From assembly GCF_965638725.1 (NCBI RefSeq), contig NC_134970.1, forward strand, positions 315,001 to 379,000: 64,000 bases of DNA, given 5' to 3'. Below, in pieces: positions 53,101 to 64,000 of the stretch. Under the pieces are notes generated by a model that was not told where the DNA came from, did no database searches, and saw nothing but the letters and a program-made list of their open reading frames with translations. Position 1 is the stretch's first letter. Each line of letters begins with the position of its first letter. Source of the DNA: Aptenodytes patagonicus. Lineage: Eukaryota > Chordata > Aves > Sphenisciformes > Spheniscidae. The position numbers and the translations under genes were made by a program.

Positions 53101-53911
53101 AGCAGCAGATATTACAAATTTTAAAGAAAGGAGACAAAAAAAAAAACCATAGATCTCTTTCTCCCCAGGAAAAACATTCAAGATCTGAACTGGCAACGAA
53201 AGAACATGCAGCTCACAGCTGGGGCTAAGCTACGAGAAATGGAATCTACGTGAGTATCTGGATTTTTTCCGTTAAATCTTCCACAAGTGTATCTTTTGCT
53301 TGAAATTCTTGCATGCAGAGCATCAGTGATCTTTTAGTACTATTGTAGAATGTTATCGCATGAATACTGTTGCTTTGCACAAAGTGTTTTAAAGGGTTTG
53401 TAATACAGGTCTACATAATAGTTACTGTGGTTGAGCAAATCAATGAGCAACAGATGTGAAAAGGAGGGCATATTAGGTGCTTGAAACTGCCTGTCTAAAT
53501 TGTTTCTTAAACTCTTCTTTATCTAGATATTGGAAGTTAGTGGATTTGAGTCTAGTAAATTAAATTTTGTATGTTAAGGTTTAACAGGGTTAAAAACTAC
53601 TTTTTATCACTTTGGTTATTCAAATTACCATTGATATCCACTGAGGTTTATCATGTACTGAGAAAAATACTGCTTTATTCGGTGTCTTTGTGCTTTCTTT
53701 GGAGCGATAATTGTCTTTGATTTTAAAACAGAGGGCTGTTAAATAACACTTGAAGGCTTTTTTATTTCTTTTCCCTTCCAGATGGGTCTCTCTTGTCAGT
53801 AAAAATTATGAGATTGAACGAACTATTGTGCAGCTAGAAAATGAAATTTCACAAATCAAACAGCAGCATGGGGAAGCAAACAAGGAAAATATCCAGCAAG
53901 ACTTCCAGTGA
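50157..53911 (+). CDS. BCAS2: BCAS2 (SPF27), PRP19/CDC5L spliceosome complex subunit (7 exons, 226 aa)
   Basis: BCAS2/SPF27 is a nuclear core subunit of the PRP19-CDC5L complex needed for spliceosome activation. Exons: 50157-50249, 50326-50418, 50505-50575, 50695-50856, 51926-51976, 53169-53249, 53782-53911, total 681 bases with phases matching. The protein has 226 residues against 225 in human. The N-terminus [20 protein letters not shown] and internal [20 protein letters not shown] are nearly identical to mammals. The C-terminal half (from about residue 140) is a heptad-rich coiled coil that docks on CDC5L/PRP19. It ends QQDFQ, one residue longer than the human QDF end. The first three introns are only 76, 86 and 119 bases and lie in the CpG island. 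The start codon is the only one compatible with the conserved N-terminus. Confidence 0.97.
50442..50458. repeat. Poly-C run in BCAS2 intron 2
   Basis: Seventeen consecutive C bases in an 86-base intron, a likely site of sequencing or polymerase slippage errors. Confidence 0.9.
50857..51925 (+). other. BCAS2: BCAS2 intron 4
   Basis: 1.07 kb of AT-richer sequence with AATAAA hexamers at 51192-51197 and 51239-51244 on the sense strand. No transposon was recognised. Confidence 0.75.
51977..53168 (+). other. BCAS2: BCAS2 intron 5
   Basis: 1.2 kb with a T/G-rich simple stretch at about 52932-52972 and an A-run near 53137-53147. A 102-codon open frame at 52205-52513 resembles nothing known. Confidence 0.75.
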
Positions 53912-54240
53912 CTTAATCCTTACTGTCTTACTGCAGCATATGTTAAAAAAAGCAAAACAAAAAACTTTGGAGATGCTATGTGTTTGTAGATGCCTCTAGT
54001 TGCAGTTGTGTAAGGTGATAAAAAGGTATTTTCATTGTTTCTTTTCCTTGTTTTAAATTCTAGGAGGCGGCAGGGTAGACTCAAAATGTCCTGTTCAAAT
54101 GTATTACTGGCATAGTTAAACGTACTGTGAACTGTTTCACTTTTTATATACCTAAAGTAGGAGCTCTTAAAAAAACCCCATTTCATGTTTTTGCATTTTC
54201 CTCCGTGCCTTTAATAAACGTTGTTTTGCTATCTGTATGG
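53912..54240 (+). other. BCAS2: BCAS2 3' untranslated region
   Basis: AT-rich non-coding sequence after the TGA at 53909-53911. It ends shortly after AATAAA at 54213-54218, which is followed by a T/G-rich element. A second hexamer lies at 54298-54303. Confidence 0.75.
54213..54218 (+). terminator. BCAS2: Poly(A) signal AATAAA, BCAS2
   Basis: Canonical hexamer about 300 bases after the stop with a following GTTGTTTTG stretch, so it is the likely main cleavage signal. Confidence 0.75.
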
Positions 54241-54840
54241 CTTCTGATTCATGCTCAAAAAACAGCCCAGGTGCTGTCAACGAGGTTGGCTTTGCCGAAT
54301 AAACCCACCTAATAGCACTGCATGGCTGACGCGTGTGAACTTGAATTCAGTGTGGGAGGCTTTGTCTGTCTGGGGAAGGGGCTGCTTCTCGGCGTTAGGA
54401 ATGGCATTTGTAACTGGCGTGCCAACCCAGGAGAGAGGCTGGGATGCAACTCTGCAGGCCCAAGGGGCTTTTCTTTAGGGATTTTATACCCTACGCTGCA
54501 AGGCTGTGATACGAATCATGCCGTTACCTTCTAATGCATATTTCTAATTACCCATCTAAGTGTGGTGCAGCATGGCGACTATATTTTTGTAGGTCTTGCA
54601 GCATCATAATACGTCAGCATCCTTGCGGCTTATCTGCTCATCCAGGTGTTTCCATCGTCAACTTCTGCAAGGTGACCAGGCGTCACGATCCTTCCTCCGT
54701 CAGTTAGTTCTGTGAGGACGGAGGGTTCCTTGCCTTAGGCGATCGCTTGTTCTTCGGGAGGGGTAGGTAACGGACCCTGGGGCTCGAGACAACGGCGCAA
54801 CCATTGTACTGTTCTTAGCTCCTCCTGCCTGCGGTGTCTC
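54241..54840. other. Intergenic spacer between BCAS2 and TRIM33
   Basis: About 600 bases with a second AATAAA at 54298-54303 that BCAS2 could use. No gene or transposon was recognised. Confidence 0.65.
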
Positions 54841-55414
54841 CGCAATTTGTATCGCACCGGGCAGGTTCCGAGTGGGCGCTAACGGCCTCGGGCGTGGCAC
54901 GGCGCCCGCGGTGTCGGTTCCTGGAGGTGCGGTGCGTTCGCAGGCCGGGGCAGGGCTCCCCGCCCGGGCGGGGCTGCGGCCCCTCCGTCGCCGTGCGCGG
55001 CTCCGGGAGGCGCCGGGCTCCGCCCGGTTCCGCGTTCCCGCCCGCCGCAGCCGCCGGGAGCGGGGCCGGGGCCGCGGTGCTGCCCGGGTGGCGGCCGCGG
55101 GAGGCGGGGGCGGGGCCCGCGGGGGGCGGTAGCCCACGCTGGCGATTGGTTGGGAAGCCGCCGATGCCGACCAATGGGAATTCACCCCGAGGTGCGGTGA
55201 CAGGCCTGCGCCCCGCCCTGGCCGGCGGTACGTCGCCACTAGTCTTTCCGGACGCCCCCTTAACGACGGGGCACGCGCGCCTGCGCGCGGCCTGTTGGGC
55301 CGTGTTGAGCGCGCCTGCGCGAGCCTCGGGCCCGCCTCCCTGCCGGGGCGCGCGCACGGTGCGTGGTGACGCCGTGCGTGCGCGGAGCGGGGAGCTGGGT
55401 TCAAAGGAGGAAAC
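54841..55414 (+). promoter_or_regulatory. TRIM33: TRIM33 CpG-island promoter and 5'UTR
   Basis: Dense CpG sequence from about 54840 to 55960. An inverted CCAAT box (ATTGG, 55145-55149) and a direct CCAAT box (55171-55175) lie 240-270 bases before the start codon. Sp-type GGGGCGGGG boxes lie around 54960-55120. There is no TATA box. Confidence 0.75.
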
Positions 55415-55862
55415 ATGGCGGAAAACAAAGGAGGCGGCGGCGGCGGGGAGGGGGCTGCCGAGGCCGGGCCGGGCGGCGGCGGCGGCCTGGAGCCCGCGGC
55501 CGCGTCACCCTCCGGCGCCGCGCCGCTCGCGCCCACCGCCGCGCCGCCTGAGGAGCGGGAGAGCCCGGGCGCGGCGGCGGCGGAGCGCGGTCTCGGGGAG
55601 GCCGAGGCCGAGGCGGCGGCGGGGCCTGGTGCCGTTCCAGGGCCGGGCCCCAGCCCGGTGCCCCCGCTGACGCCGGCGGCGCCGGGGCCCTTCTCGCTGC
55701 TGGACACCTGCGCCGTTTGCGCGCAGAGTCTGCAGAGCCGGCGCGAGGCCGAGCCCAAGCTGCTGCCCTGCCTGCACTCCTTCTGCCGGCGCTGCCTGCC
55801 CGAGCCCGAGCGGCAGCTCAGCGTGCCCGTGCCCGGCGGCGCCAACGGCGACATCCAGCAAG
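55415..55862 (+). CDS. TRIM33: TRIM33 (TIF1-gamma), exon 1, partial gene
   Basis: TRIM33 is a nuclear E3 ubiquitin ligase and chromatin reader (RING, B-boxes, coiled coil, PHD-bromodomain) that regulates SMAD4/TGF-beta signalling. Exon 1 encodes 149 residues plus one base and ends at a GTGAGC donor. It starts [10 protein letters not shown], as in mammals, followed by about 90 residues of Gly/Ala/Pro/Glu-rich low-complexity sequence that differs from and looks shorter than the human segment. The conserved RING start SLLDTCAVC and the [20 protein letters not shown] block follow, giving the first six zinc ligands. The last RING cysteines are in exon 2, which I do not find within the window. The CpG-island context and neighbours support the call. 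Confidence 0.96.
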
Positions 55863-58800
55863 GTGAGCGCGGGGGGCGGCCGGGGAGGGCCGGCGGCGCT
55901 CGCCCGCCCGCCTGCGGCTTCTCCCCGGGTAGGTTTCTCCGCGTTGCTCGCTGGGCTCTCGTTCCTGGCGTCGAGCGAGCGCTCGGCTTCGGTTTCTCTG
56001 GGTTTCAACCCGCAGTTTTTCTCGGCCGCGTTTGGTGGCTGTACCGGGAGAGGTTACGTACGTGACCGCCGGTGTTTCTGTTGCCCTAACCCTCCGGGGT
56101 CTGTCTTACAACGCCCATCAGCAGCTTGCTTCGTATTTTCAAGCGACGGCTGAAGCTCCGAAGTTCCTGGAATTATAGTGTAAATTGCGTTGTCCATTTT
56201 GTTTTGTTTTGGCTTTCAGGGGTGCTACAGTAGAGGCGTAGCACTCTATGAGTGCTCCTCCATGAGGAGGTGTTCAACTGTCCAGTTCTACAGCACTCGA
56301 AAAAAAATTTGTCGAAGTGAAATCTGATTCACTGTCGTTACAGTATTACATGCTCAATTGGAAACGGTGTGTGTAGTACACCTGCTTTCAGATACATGTT
56401 TCCTGCGGACTGAGTTAAAACATTGCAGTGCCCTTTGTTAGTTGACTCGCTATGCCTGTGAACTCTGCACATACATAACTTTTGTGCCGTGGAACGAATG
56501 TAGACTGCTCCTTCCAGGTGGTTTTTATTGAAATCACAGCTTGAATTTTATTTTTTTACTTTATATGTTCAGGGATGGAATTGAAAAGCTTCTGGAGGTT
56601 TTAATGGAGTGACTCACATACTGTGGTCTACAGACCAAACTAGGGCCCTGGTAAGTGGTTTTGCAGGTCTTAACTGGGCCCTGTGGTCAAAGAGACCTTG
56701 TTTGGTGACATCTTTCTGGTTTTAGCAAGGACTCAAGCCTTTCCTCTGTTGCATAGTGAAGGAATTAACCTGGCTTGGTAGTGGTTCTTTCATCCAAACT
56801 GTTCAGAAGCAGTTCATGTAGGATGTGGTCTTAGCAAGTCCATTAGTTTTAAAAAGATGATGCATTAAATATAGTTCATAAATGCACTAACTGAAGCACT
56901 CATTTGGTCTTGTGATCCTTCTTGTTAAATTCTAGATTCTACATTTTGCATTATATATGCTAGTGAAAGATACAGAACTTGGAAAGCTAGGTTTATTTTA
57001 CTAGCAATTAGCAGGATTATCTGAATCCCGCTATGTATGTTAGGATACAAGTGTGGGAACAACATGAAGCATAGCTTCTGAAGTATATATAAACTGGAAT
57101 ATCAATTCTTGTCGTACACATTTTAAGAATGCTTGATCGTGTGCTTTGGTGAAGTAAGAATTCATCTTTGGATTGCTGCATCAAAAACTTCTAGATGATG
57201 TGAGCAAGATGTGCATATAGGGTCCAGGAGAGTATACTGGTAAAGATGTGTATGATCCCTCTGTAGTGGTACATAAGTCTGCATGAACAAAAGTATTAGC
57301 CCAGCAGGGCGGTTAAGAATGAGACATTGACCGACCAGAAGATGCACTTTTGTGGACAGCTCTCTCTGCATTGAAAATGGAATCAGTTGAATGGCACATG
57401 AAATGCTTGCCAGTCAGTCAGGTACAAAATGGACATTCTCAACATACAGAGAAGTACCACATTGCTTAGTCATGCAGGTTCCTTCTCTGTTGGCATGGGT
57501 TTTGATAGTCATGAAGTGTTACTTCCACTTCTACTGCTTCTCTAGTCTCCTTAACCATGAGCAGGTGTTTTTCATGAAGGAATAATTAATGGAAAGTGGT
57601 ACACATAGCTGTACCTGAAGCAGGTTACACTTAACTGCAGGCTCTCACTGCTGGATTATATGCTGTATTATTTCATATGCATTTAAATTTGCCTGCTATT
57701 TTGCAGTGTCTCTACGCCTAGATAAGAGAATTACAAGTGCTATGGAAAAGAACTGGGTTTTTCTTTTGATATTTTCCGGGTTGCTTTCTTAATTAGTTTC
57801 AGATTTTGCTCTGTAAGAGTTGTCAGTACTTAAAATAGTAATATTGGTTAATAACTGTAGAAGCTACTTAACAGGAGTTGAGTGCGAGGTCGGTACCTAC
57901 AGAGCGGTTCTCTGAGTGACAGTACCCTTTCCTGATGAAAGCATGCTGCTGCTGTCATAGAGAAAACAGTAAGGATACTTGAAGGCAATAGTTTGTGGTC
58001 TATATCAGCATTTCTTCTTCTTCCCTGTTGCCACTCCCTTGAGAGACACTGCTAATGAAGACAGAAGAATGGTCTCAATTCCTAAAAGTTTGAGAAACAC
58101 TGGCTAAAGTTTAAAACAATTATCTAAAGTCGTGGTTTGCTGTATTATAAAGAAGTAACTGGTAGGTTCATACCTATTGTACTGGTGAAAGAATTTTTTT
58201 TTGCTGTTATTTACATTTATGTTGGGGAAAAAATGAGAAGTTTTTTGTTTTATGTATTTTTACGTCAGTTTTTTAACATAAAAAGTAGCATCTCATATTC
58301 AGTTTAATGACTTAATAGGTCATTGGAATGTGCATTTTATTTGGTGGATAGACGATTTCTTAGTGCCTGGTGTTTCAGCCGTCCAGCTGGACTCTTCCTT
58401 TCAGATTGAATAGGTTACAAGAAAATGCCTTCTCGTATTTGTATCACAGTACTCTGAAAAATGTTTATTTCTAAGTTAGAGATTTCAGACGGTTACAGAT
58501 ATTGCAAAACAACTTTTTATGCACCCACTGCTGCTTCTGCTCCTGGGAAGATAGGTTGTTTTGAGGTTTCACTGCCTCACAGAGATACTTACAATCTCTC
58601 TTAAGAAGATTATCTCAATAGAGAGAATGTGTGGCTCTCCCAGCTCCTTGTGAATGTCACAATCTTCATTAGGCTGAAAAACTAAAAAAGAGCTGCAGGA
58701 TGCTTTCAGAGAGCCTAAGGGATACATGCACGATTGGTTAATGTGCATGTATGTATAATTTGAGGAACAATACATTTACTACTGAGTACTATAATATATA

Positions 58801-60068
58801 GTATTGTAAATTATTTTGATAACGCTGAATTCAACTCCCATACCCAGTGTTTATGTATTTAGAAACTGTGTATTAATCACACCTTAAATTATGCAGTAAC
58901 TATTTTTAATTTGCTTTGAAAGGGGGACATAAAAAAGGTATGATGTCTGTGAGAATGACATATCACTTAAATTGAGTTTGGTAGTATTTACTGTATTTTC
59001 AGTCTAGAAAGCTGAAAATTCCTGCATCAAATAGACTGCTTAAGATATGTAAATGCAGGCCATCTTAGTTTCAGTGAATGTTAGTACACATCACCTGAAC
59101 TCTCTTGATTCTTTAGCTTTCTCCTGTGTTGATGAGTGAGGGTCATGAATATATGCTGGAGCCCAGCAAGGGCCGGGTCCTGAAAAATGTTCAGTTCATA
59201 TTCTGGATTTACTAAAAATCTTGGTCTGAAACTTAAATTTCAGTCTAAATTAATAGTGTATTTGAAAATAATGTTTTTGTCTCAGAACATTCTAGGCATG
59301 TATTACTTTTATAAGAATTGATGTCTGTGCTATAAATTGGTTTTCCTTATTAAATATAATGTGTTGTCAGTTCAATGCATGACAGTTGTGATTGTTTGTC
59401 AAAAAAAAAAAAGCTGAATTAGGAGTGAACCTTGAAAGCAGTTAATTTTTTTAAAAAGTTTATTTATATTCTGATAGATTTCAGTCTGATTGTGTCACTT
59501 ACTTGACCTGTGAGGGTTTATTTCCAGGTCTAATCACTGGAACTAGAACAGGGGTTTTGATGTATGGTTATGCAGAAACATATTTGGACCCTTACATTTC
59601 TGAGAGAAGTAAATATTATGCACATGCAGTAACTACTATTGGTGTTCTCAACCAATAAATGAAACCTGGCAGAGATTCATTCCTTAGAGGACTGCATACA
59701 TGCCAAGTTTGAACTTAAAACGGAAGTTTGAGTTATTAGATTGCACAAGTGCTTGCAAATATTTCCTGAACTATGACGTTTTATCATCATTATAACAATG
59801 TAAACATCTGAAAGGATTTTCAATTTTCTTATATTCACTTAGTACTTTTGTGTTGGGAAACACATTTCAACTCAAAACAAACGTGTGTGTTTAAAAACAG
59901 ATGTCTAAAATTATGCTGTTCTACAATCCCAATTACTGTTGAGTGAAGGTTGATGACTTGTCAGTGGATGATGTGGTAGAGTTTTAGGCTAGTCCTAATT
60001 GATGTCTCATAAGTATCAACAGAAAATCTAAGCCATTTCTTTAAAATGAATGTTCTTGAAGGAGCACA

Positions 60069-60770
60069 GCATCACATAGGTTGGCAGGGACTTGCAGATG
60101 AGTCTAGCTTGACCTCTTGCTCAAAGCAGGTCTGGTTAGAGGAGGTTCTTTAGGGCCTTGTCCAGTTGTGTGGTGACTGTCTACTGGGATGGCAACTTCA
60201 CAACTTCTCTGAACCTCCGTTGCAGTGTTTGACCGTCCTTGTTGTAAATATGTGAAATATATATTGTGTTGAAGCAAGTTTTGCCTTGTTCCTGCTTGTA
60301 TGTGTTAATACTTGTCCTTTTACTGGACAAGTAAAAGGGAAGAGTAAAAGGCTCCTACCTTACATTACTCTTGCCTCTCTTACAAGTAAAAGGCTCTTAC
60401 CTCTGGGAAGAGCCTGGCTCTGCCCCCCTGCCCTGTCAGGTGGTTGCAGACAGTGGTGAGGTCCCTCGGTGCAGGCTGAGAGGTCTGACAGGTGCAGCCT
60501 CTCCTCACACGTTGTGTGTTCGAGCCCTGATCGTCTTGGTCGCCGCTGCTGGGCTTGCCCCAGTTTGTCAGTCTGTCCTGTACCAGGGAGTCCCAGACTG
60601 GGCCCAGTATCCAGGTGTGGTCTCCCAGAGTGCTGAACAGGGGGAAGGATCGCTGCCCTGGACCTGCTGGCTGTACTTGCTAATGCAGCCCAGGATGCGT
60701 TGGCTTTTTTTGCTGAAGGGCATGCTCTTGACCCCTGTTCAACTTCTTGTCCGTAAGGTACTTTAAACAT
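60069..60770 (-). mobile_element. CR1 LINE 3' portion (about 700 bp)
   Basis: Reads antisense: the CR1 3' end block (AGGTTGGCAGGGACTTGCAG), CTTGTCCAGTTG, CAGTGTTTGACC, GAGCCTGGCTCTG, GAGGTCCCTCGG, TAATGCAGCCCAGGATGCGT. It is more diverged than the other copies and contains a local duplication of an AGTAAAAGG(CTC) unit at about 60329-60400. It is 5'-truncated. It is antisense to TRIM33. Confidence 0.9.
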
Positions 60771-62666
60771 TGTATTTTAGGGTATTAAAGTGAGGTTAAA
60801 GTTACTTTTTTATACTCTTGTTTTAGGGGTTTAGTACTCTTGAATGTCATGAAGCAACTAAAGAATTGATAAAGATTTTTGTATTACAGACCAGAGCTTA
60901 TATTAAAGGAGTTGGATCTTACGAAAACATGAATTTTAGTACGTAAGTAGGGATATTTAGGAATGCAAGTGTTTGGGTTCAATATTTGAATAAACTTTGA
61001 GAGGTACTTTGAATTTATAATTTTGAACTACTGGAAAGACTCCCTACGTTAGCCCAGTGATGGAGGGGATCCAGTGGTGAGCAGTGCTACTGAAGTACAA
61101 AGTGCTTTTTGTAGTGTCTTATCCCTTGATCGCGTACATCATGTGCATGCCAAGCCCTCCCCCATTCAGATCAATGATCTCCCACCCTCAGCAATACCCT
61201 TTATTTTGTTGCCAAAGGCCGTCTTGGAGTTAGAACTTCAGTGACTTTACTTTCTGTTATTGCTTTTTGTTCTCTGTAAGGTTTAAGAAGTGTTTGGTTA
61301 GGCTGTGATGTGTTCATTTTAAGTTGACTGAAGTCAGCTTGGACTTGAAGTCAACAAGTGAATGTATGGATCCTTTAGTATGGAAGCTTCTTATAAAAGT
61401 TAGCTATTTCGCTTTAGCTAGTGTAATGTTTGTAGCAAGTAGGTAAGTTTCCATGGCTAGTTGTACCTGTGTTCCCCTTCCCTTCCTCCCCACTTCCCCT
61501 TTCTCTAACCCCAGGGCTACAGTGCTGGAGGCTCCCAGCCAGCTTCTCTCTGGTGTTTGTAAATGAAAACTAGAAAACCAGATCGAGAGGATGGTAGTAT
61601 GTGGGTTTGGCTAGGAAACAGGTTAATTCTTACTGGCTCAGGAAGCCTTGCTCTTCTACAGATGGTCTCTGAAACATCTGATGAAATTCCAGAAGGGAAT
61701 TTCTAGAAGAGTGGATAGGGAGCAAAGAATAAGATTCAGAAAATTCCAGGTTTTTTCTTCTTGTGCAAAAGTAGTAGGTATGAGTTGAACACATACTGTC
61801 TTACTGGGCAGAATGTGTCTTGCCTAGCAAAGATGTACTGGGGGCAGATCAGTCGATTTCAACTGAAGTTAAAAGTGCCAAGAGTCTGAATTCCTTAATA
61901 TCAAGCTGGAGTGGGTATAGTAGCCAAAGACTTGACATAAGCTTTCTCTGGAGACGATTTCTCTGGTTTGATCCTATGAGACTGGAAGTATAGAGAATCA
62001 AGCCTTTCTTCCTCCACCTCTGTAGCTCTCAAGCATTTTTAAAATTCGGAGGAGTATTTTAGTGTTGTCAGGATTAAGGTGTCAGACTGGAGAAATGAGT
62101 TCTAAGCAGATTTTGAATAAATTTCTTGCTGAAACTATTTCAAGATGAAGGCTTTCATAGTTATATTAACCTGTTGAAAAAATTGCCTGTTTTGAGATGC
62201 ATGCAAATAGCCATCAGAGAAATGTTGTCACCCTTGGGAAATTTTAAACAAATATATACAAGGTATTCTCATAGTTCAGAGTTACAATTAAGAAAAATAC
62301 TTTTGTTGCAGCTTTAGGTGTTAGTCGGCAATGGTAGATTAAAAGCATCTTCTATTTGAAATCTTAAGTTCTTTAAAATGTTCCATTGTGATTTGCTGCT
62401 GGATTATGTTGCAGATTTTTTAGGAGTCTTTCTGTTTTTATGAAAACAAAATTACTTTTCTCCTCAATTTACTTCAGTTTTGCGCTTTCTGACATCCTTT
62501 GACATCTGTGGTCTAGTTTAGTATGCTTTATCTAAATCATAAGCAGTTAAAAGGATTACATAGATGCTACTCTTATTAGTGTTCTTAATAAAGTCTTTGA
62601 CAAATAAGAATGTCTAATGTGCAATGTAAGGAAGATGTGACTTCTAGCAGTTGTGTAACTAACGGT

Positions 62667-63326
62667 TCAACACGTGTTGCGTAGCAAAATTTGTGCTACT
62701 TGCCTCTCTTTGCTCTGACAAAACTCTTCACCTGAGGTATTCTGTGTTCTGCTTCGGTTAGAAGTGTAGGTGATAACCTCGGCAGAAGTTGCGAAGAGAG
62801 CTGGAGCCATACCAAAATGTTCTTGTACGTCTTTTCCTCGGTTTCGCAGTTGTGATCCACAGCCTGATTTGCAGAGACGTGGGCTCCCGTGCAGGGCAGG
62901 GGCAGCTCTTCCCAGGGCAGCGACCGTTCTCGGGATGTGGCCGGTGTCCCTGTTTCCATCCACCGCAGGCTCTGCCTTGAGTCCCATCAGCGTGCTGGAG
63001 AGAGCTGGGGTGCAGAGCGGCTCAGGCAGCTCCCCAGGGCTAATTCCTGCTGTAGTTCTTACAGATCCATCCCTGACTATGTTCTTGCGGGGATGTGCTT
63101 CTGTCAGTTCTCCTTTGTGGTTTTCTTCAGCTTGGAGTAGTGTCTCAGGCAAATTGCTTTTTCTGACTGTGTCAGGAGACTCCTTAGGAACGTGTCGCAA
63201 GGAATCTGGGAGTTTCTTTTCTCCCTCTGTTGCAGGCTTTGGAAACTCTGGTAGGGAGGAATGGCTCATGATGTGAGAAGATGGCAAGTGAAACCTATCT
63301 CCCTTTGAGTGGGGTTGACAATACAA
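62667..63326 (-). other. Unexplained 219-codon open frame, antisense to TRIM33
   Basis: The longest open frame outside known exons in the last 8 kb, in a block that is GC-richer than the surrounding intron. The first codon of the full frame is TTG; the first ATG is about 20 codons in. The product is hydrophilic with no domain, signal peptide or membrane segment that I recognise. The opposite strand is also open for 168 codons (62770-63276), which is what GC-rich sequence often gives by chance. It is not a gene call. Confidence 0.25.
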
Positions 63327-64000
63327 GGCAGGCTTTTCCTACCTGCTGGATTGGTGACTCTCAAATCAAATTTCCAGGTAAGAAATTATTCCTGCTTCTC
63401 ACTTAAATCAGCCTTAGGTAGGGTAAAAGGAGAGAAACAAAACTCAGTTTAGGCTACATGTTGAATGTAGCAGCTGATGGGGGACAGTAAACATGTATGA
63501 TTGAAAAAATTTTTGCTGTTCTGGATAATGTCTGGAGAAGTGTGTGACAAAAAGTAGAATCTGATCTGAACTGCACAATTAATTGGGAATAGCATGTAAT
63601 TCATTTCACCATAGTGCTTCTGGAAACGGCAGGGAAGGGAAAATTTGGTACGTATAGCTGTGTATATCAAGTACTGTGGAAGAGAGACAATAAGTGTTTA
63701 TGCTCATGGTGTTACAGGTCTTATACACCATTGTGAGGTTTGTGATAAACACAAGTAGAAAAACCAGTGATGTCGGTCCCCTTAAATGCAATGTAAGAAG
63801 CTTGGAAGCCCACTCCTGTTACCTGCAGCTCTTGTAAAATAGTTAATCATTTTCTGTGGCCTTTTTAGGTCCGTAGGCTGATTGTTCTTGGATTTCTTCA
63901 TGAAAGTACTGATATTCACAGGAGCATCTGTGGATGGCTGGTGAAGTTTGTGGGGTGCTTTCTTCTTTTTCTTTTTTTTTCTTGGCACCTGAAGTATAAC

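Larger units (their letters stand above)
55863..64000 (+). other. TRIM33: TRIM33 intron 1 (runs off the window)
   Basis: More than 8.1 kb of AT-rich intron. It contains an antisense CR1 at about 60069-60770, a GC-richer block with open frames on both strands at 62667-63326, and a cryptic exon-like segment at 60890-60942. I looked for the conserved second exon (encoding GVIRCPVCRQECRQ) and did not see it. A small palindrome, TACTATA...TATAGTA, lies near 58788. Confidence 0.8.

Noticed and set aside
54700-55854. 384-codon - strand open frame over the TRIM33 promoter and exon 1
   Set aside because: Low-complexity antisense shadow of a CpG island; the + strand carries the conserved TRIM33 exon.

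Overview
This window is host nuclear DNA from a bird, most likely a member of Neoaves. The evidence is vertebrate GT-AG intron-exon structure, several truncated CR1 LINE fragments with the avian CR1 3' end, and a solo endogenous-retrovirus LTR of a type I know as common in neoavian genomes. CpG-rich promoters and closely packed genes suit a microchromosome. All five genes lie on the + strand: CSDE1 (last exon only), NRAS, AMPD1, DENND2C, BCAS2, then TRIM33 (first exon only), six loci in all. The order and relative orientation match human 1p13.2. From memory, chicken NRAS lies on microchromosome 26, but I could not check that here.

Layout: 1-598 is the last CSDE1 intron and terminal coding exon, followed by a 3'UTR with several AATAAA signals, the last about 30 bases before the NRAS CpG island. 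NRAS (ATG 2104, stop 4534-4536) has four coding exons and 189 codons, followed by a long 3'UTR. A spacer of about 3.4 kb leads to AMPD1 (12295-22713), 16 exons and 743 codons, including a 12-base microexon. The DENND2C CpG-island promoter begins at the AMPD1 stop codon. DENND2C has a long 5' non-coding intron, then 18 coding exons (31752-49693, 932 codons). BCAS2 (50157-53911, 7 exons, 226 codons) starts 463 bases after the DENND2C stop. TRIM33 exon 1 (55415-55862) carries the first part of the RING finger, and its first intron fills the rest of the window.

I joined exons by splice consensus, phase and remembered vertebrate protein sequences. All four complete genes keep an open frame through every junction. 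The proteins are not one pathway: CSDE1 is an RNA-binding translational regulator, NRAS a membrane GTPase, AMPD1 the muscle AMP deaminase, DENND2C a Rab GEF, BCAS2 a spliceosome subunit, and TRIM33 an E3 ligase and chromatin reader. What they share is head-to-tail packing, with each downstream CpG-island promoter close to the upstream gene's 3' end.

I did not find a wholly new gene system. The most interesting signals are the AMPD1 microexon, a long near-perfect hairpin in the DENND2C 5' intron (27759-27836), the absence of a canonical poly(A) signal between DENND2C and BCAS2, G/C-rich secondary-structure tracts at gene junctions, and an unexplained antisense open frame in TRIM33 intron 1.
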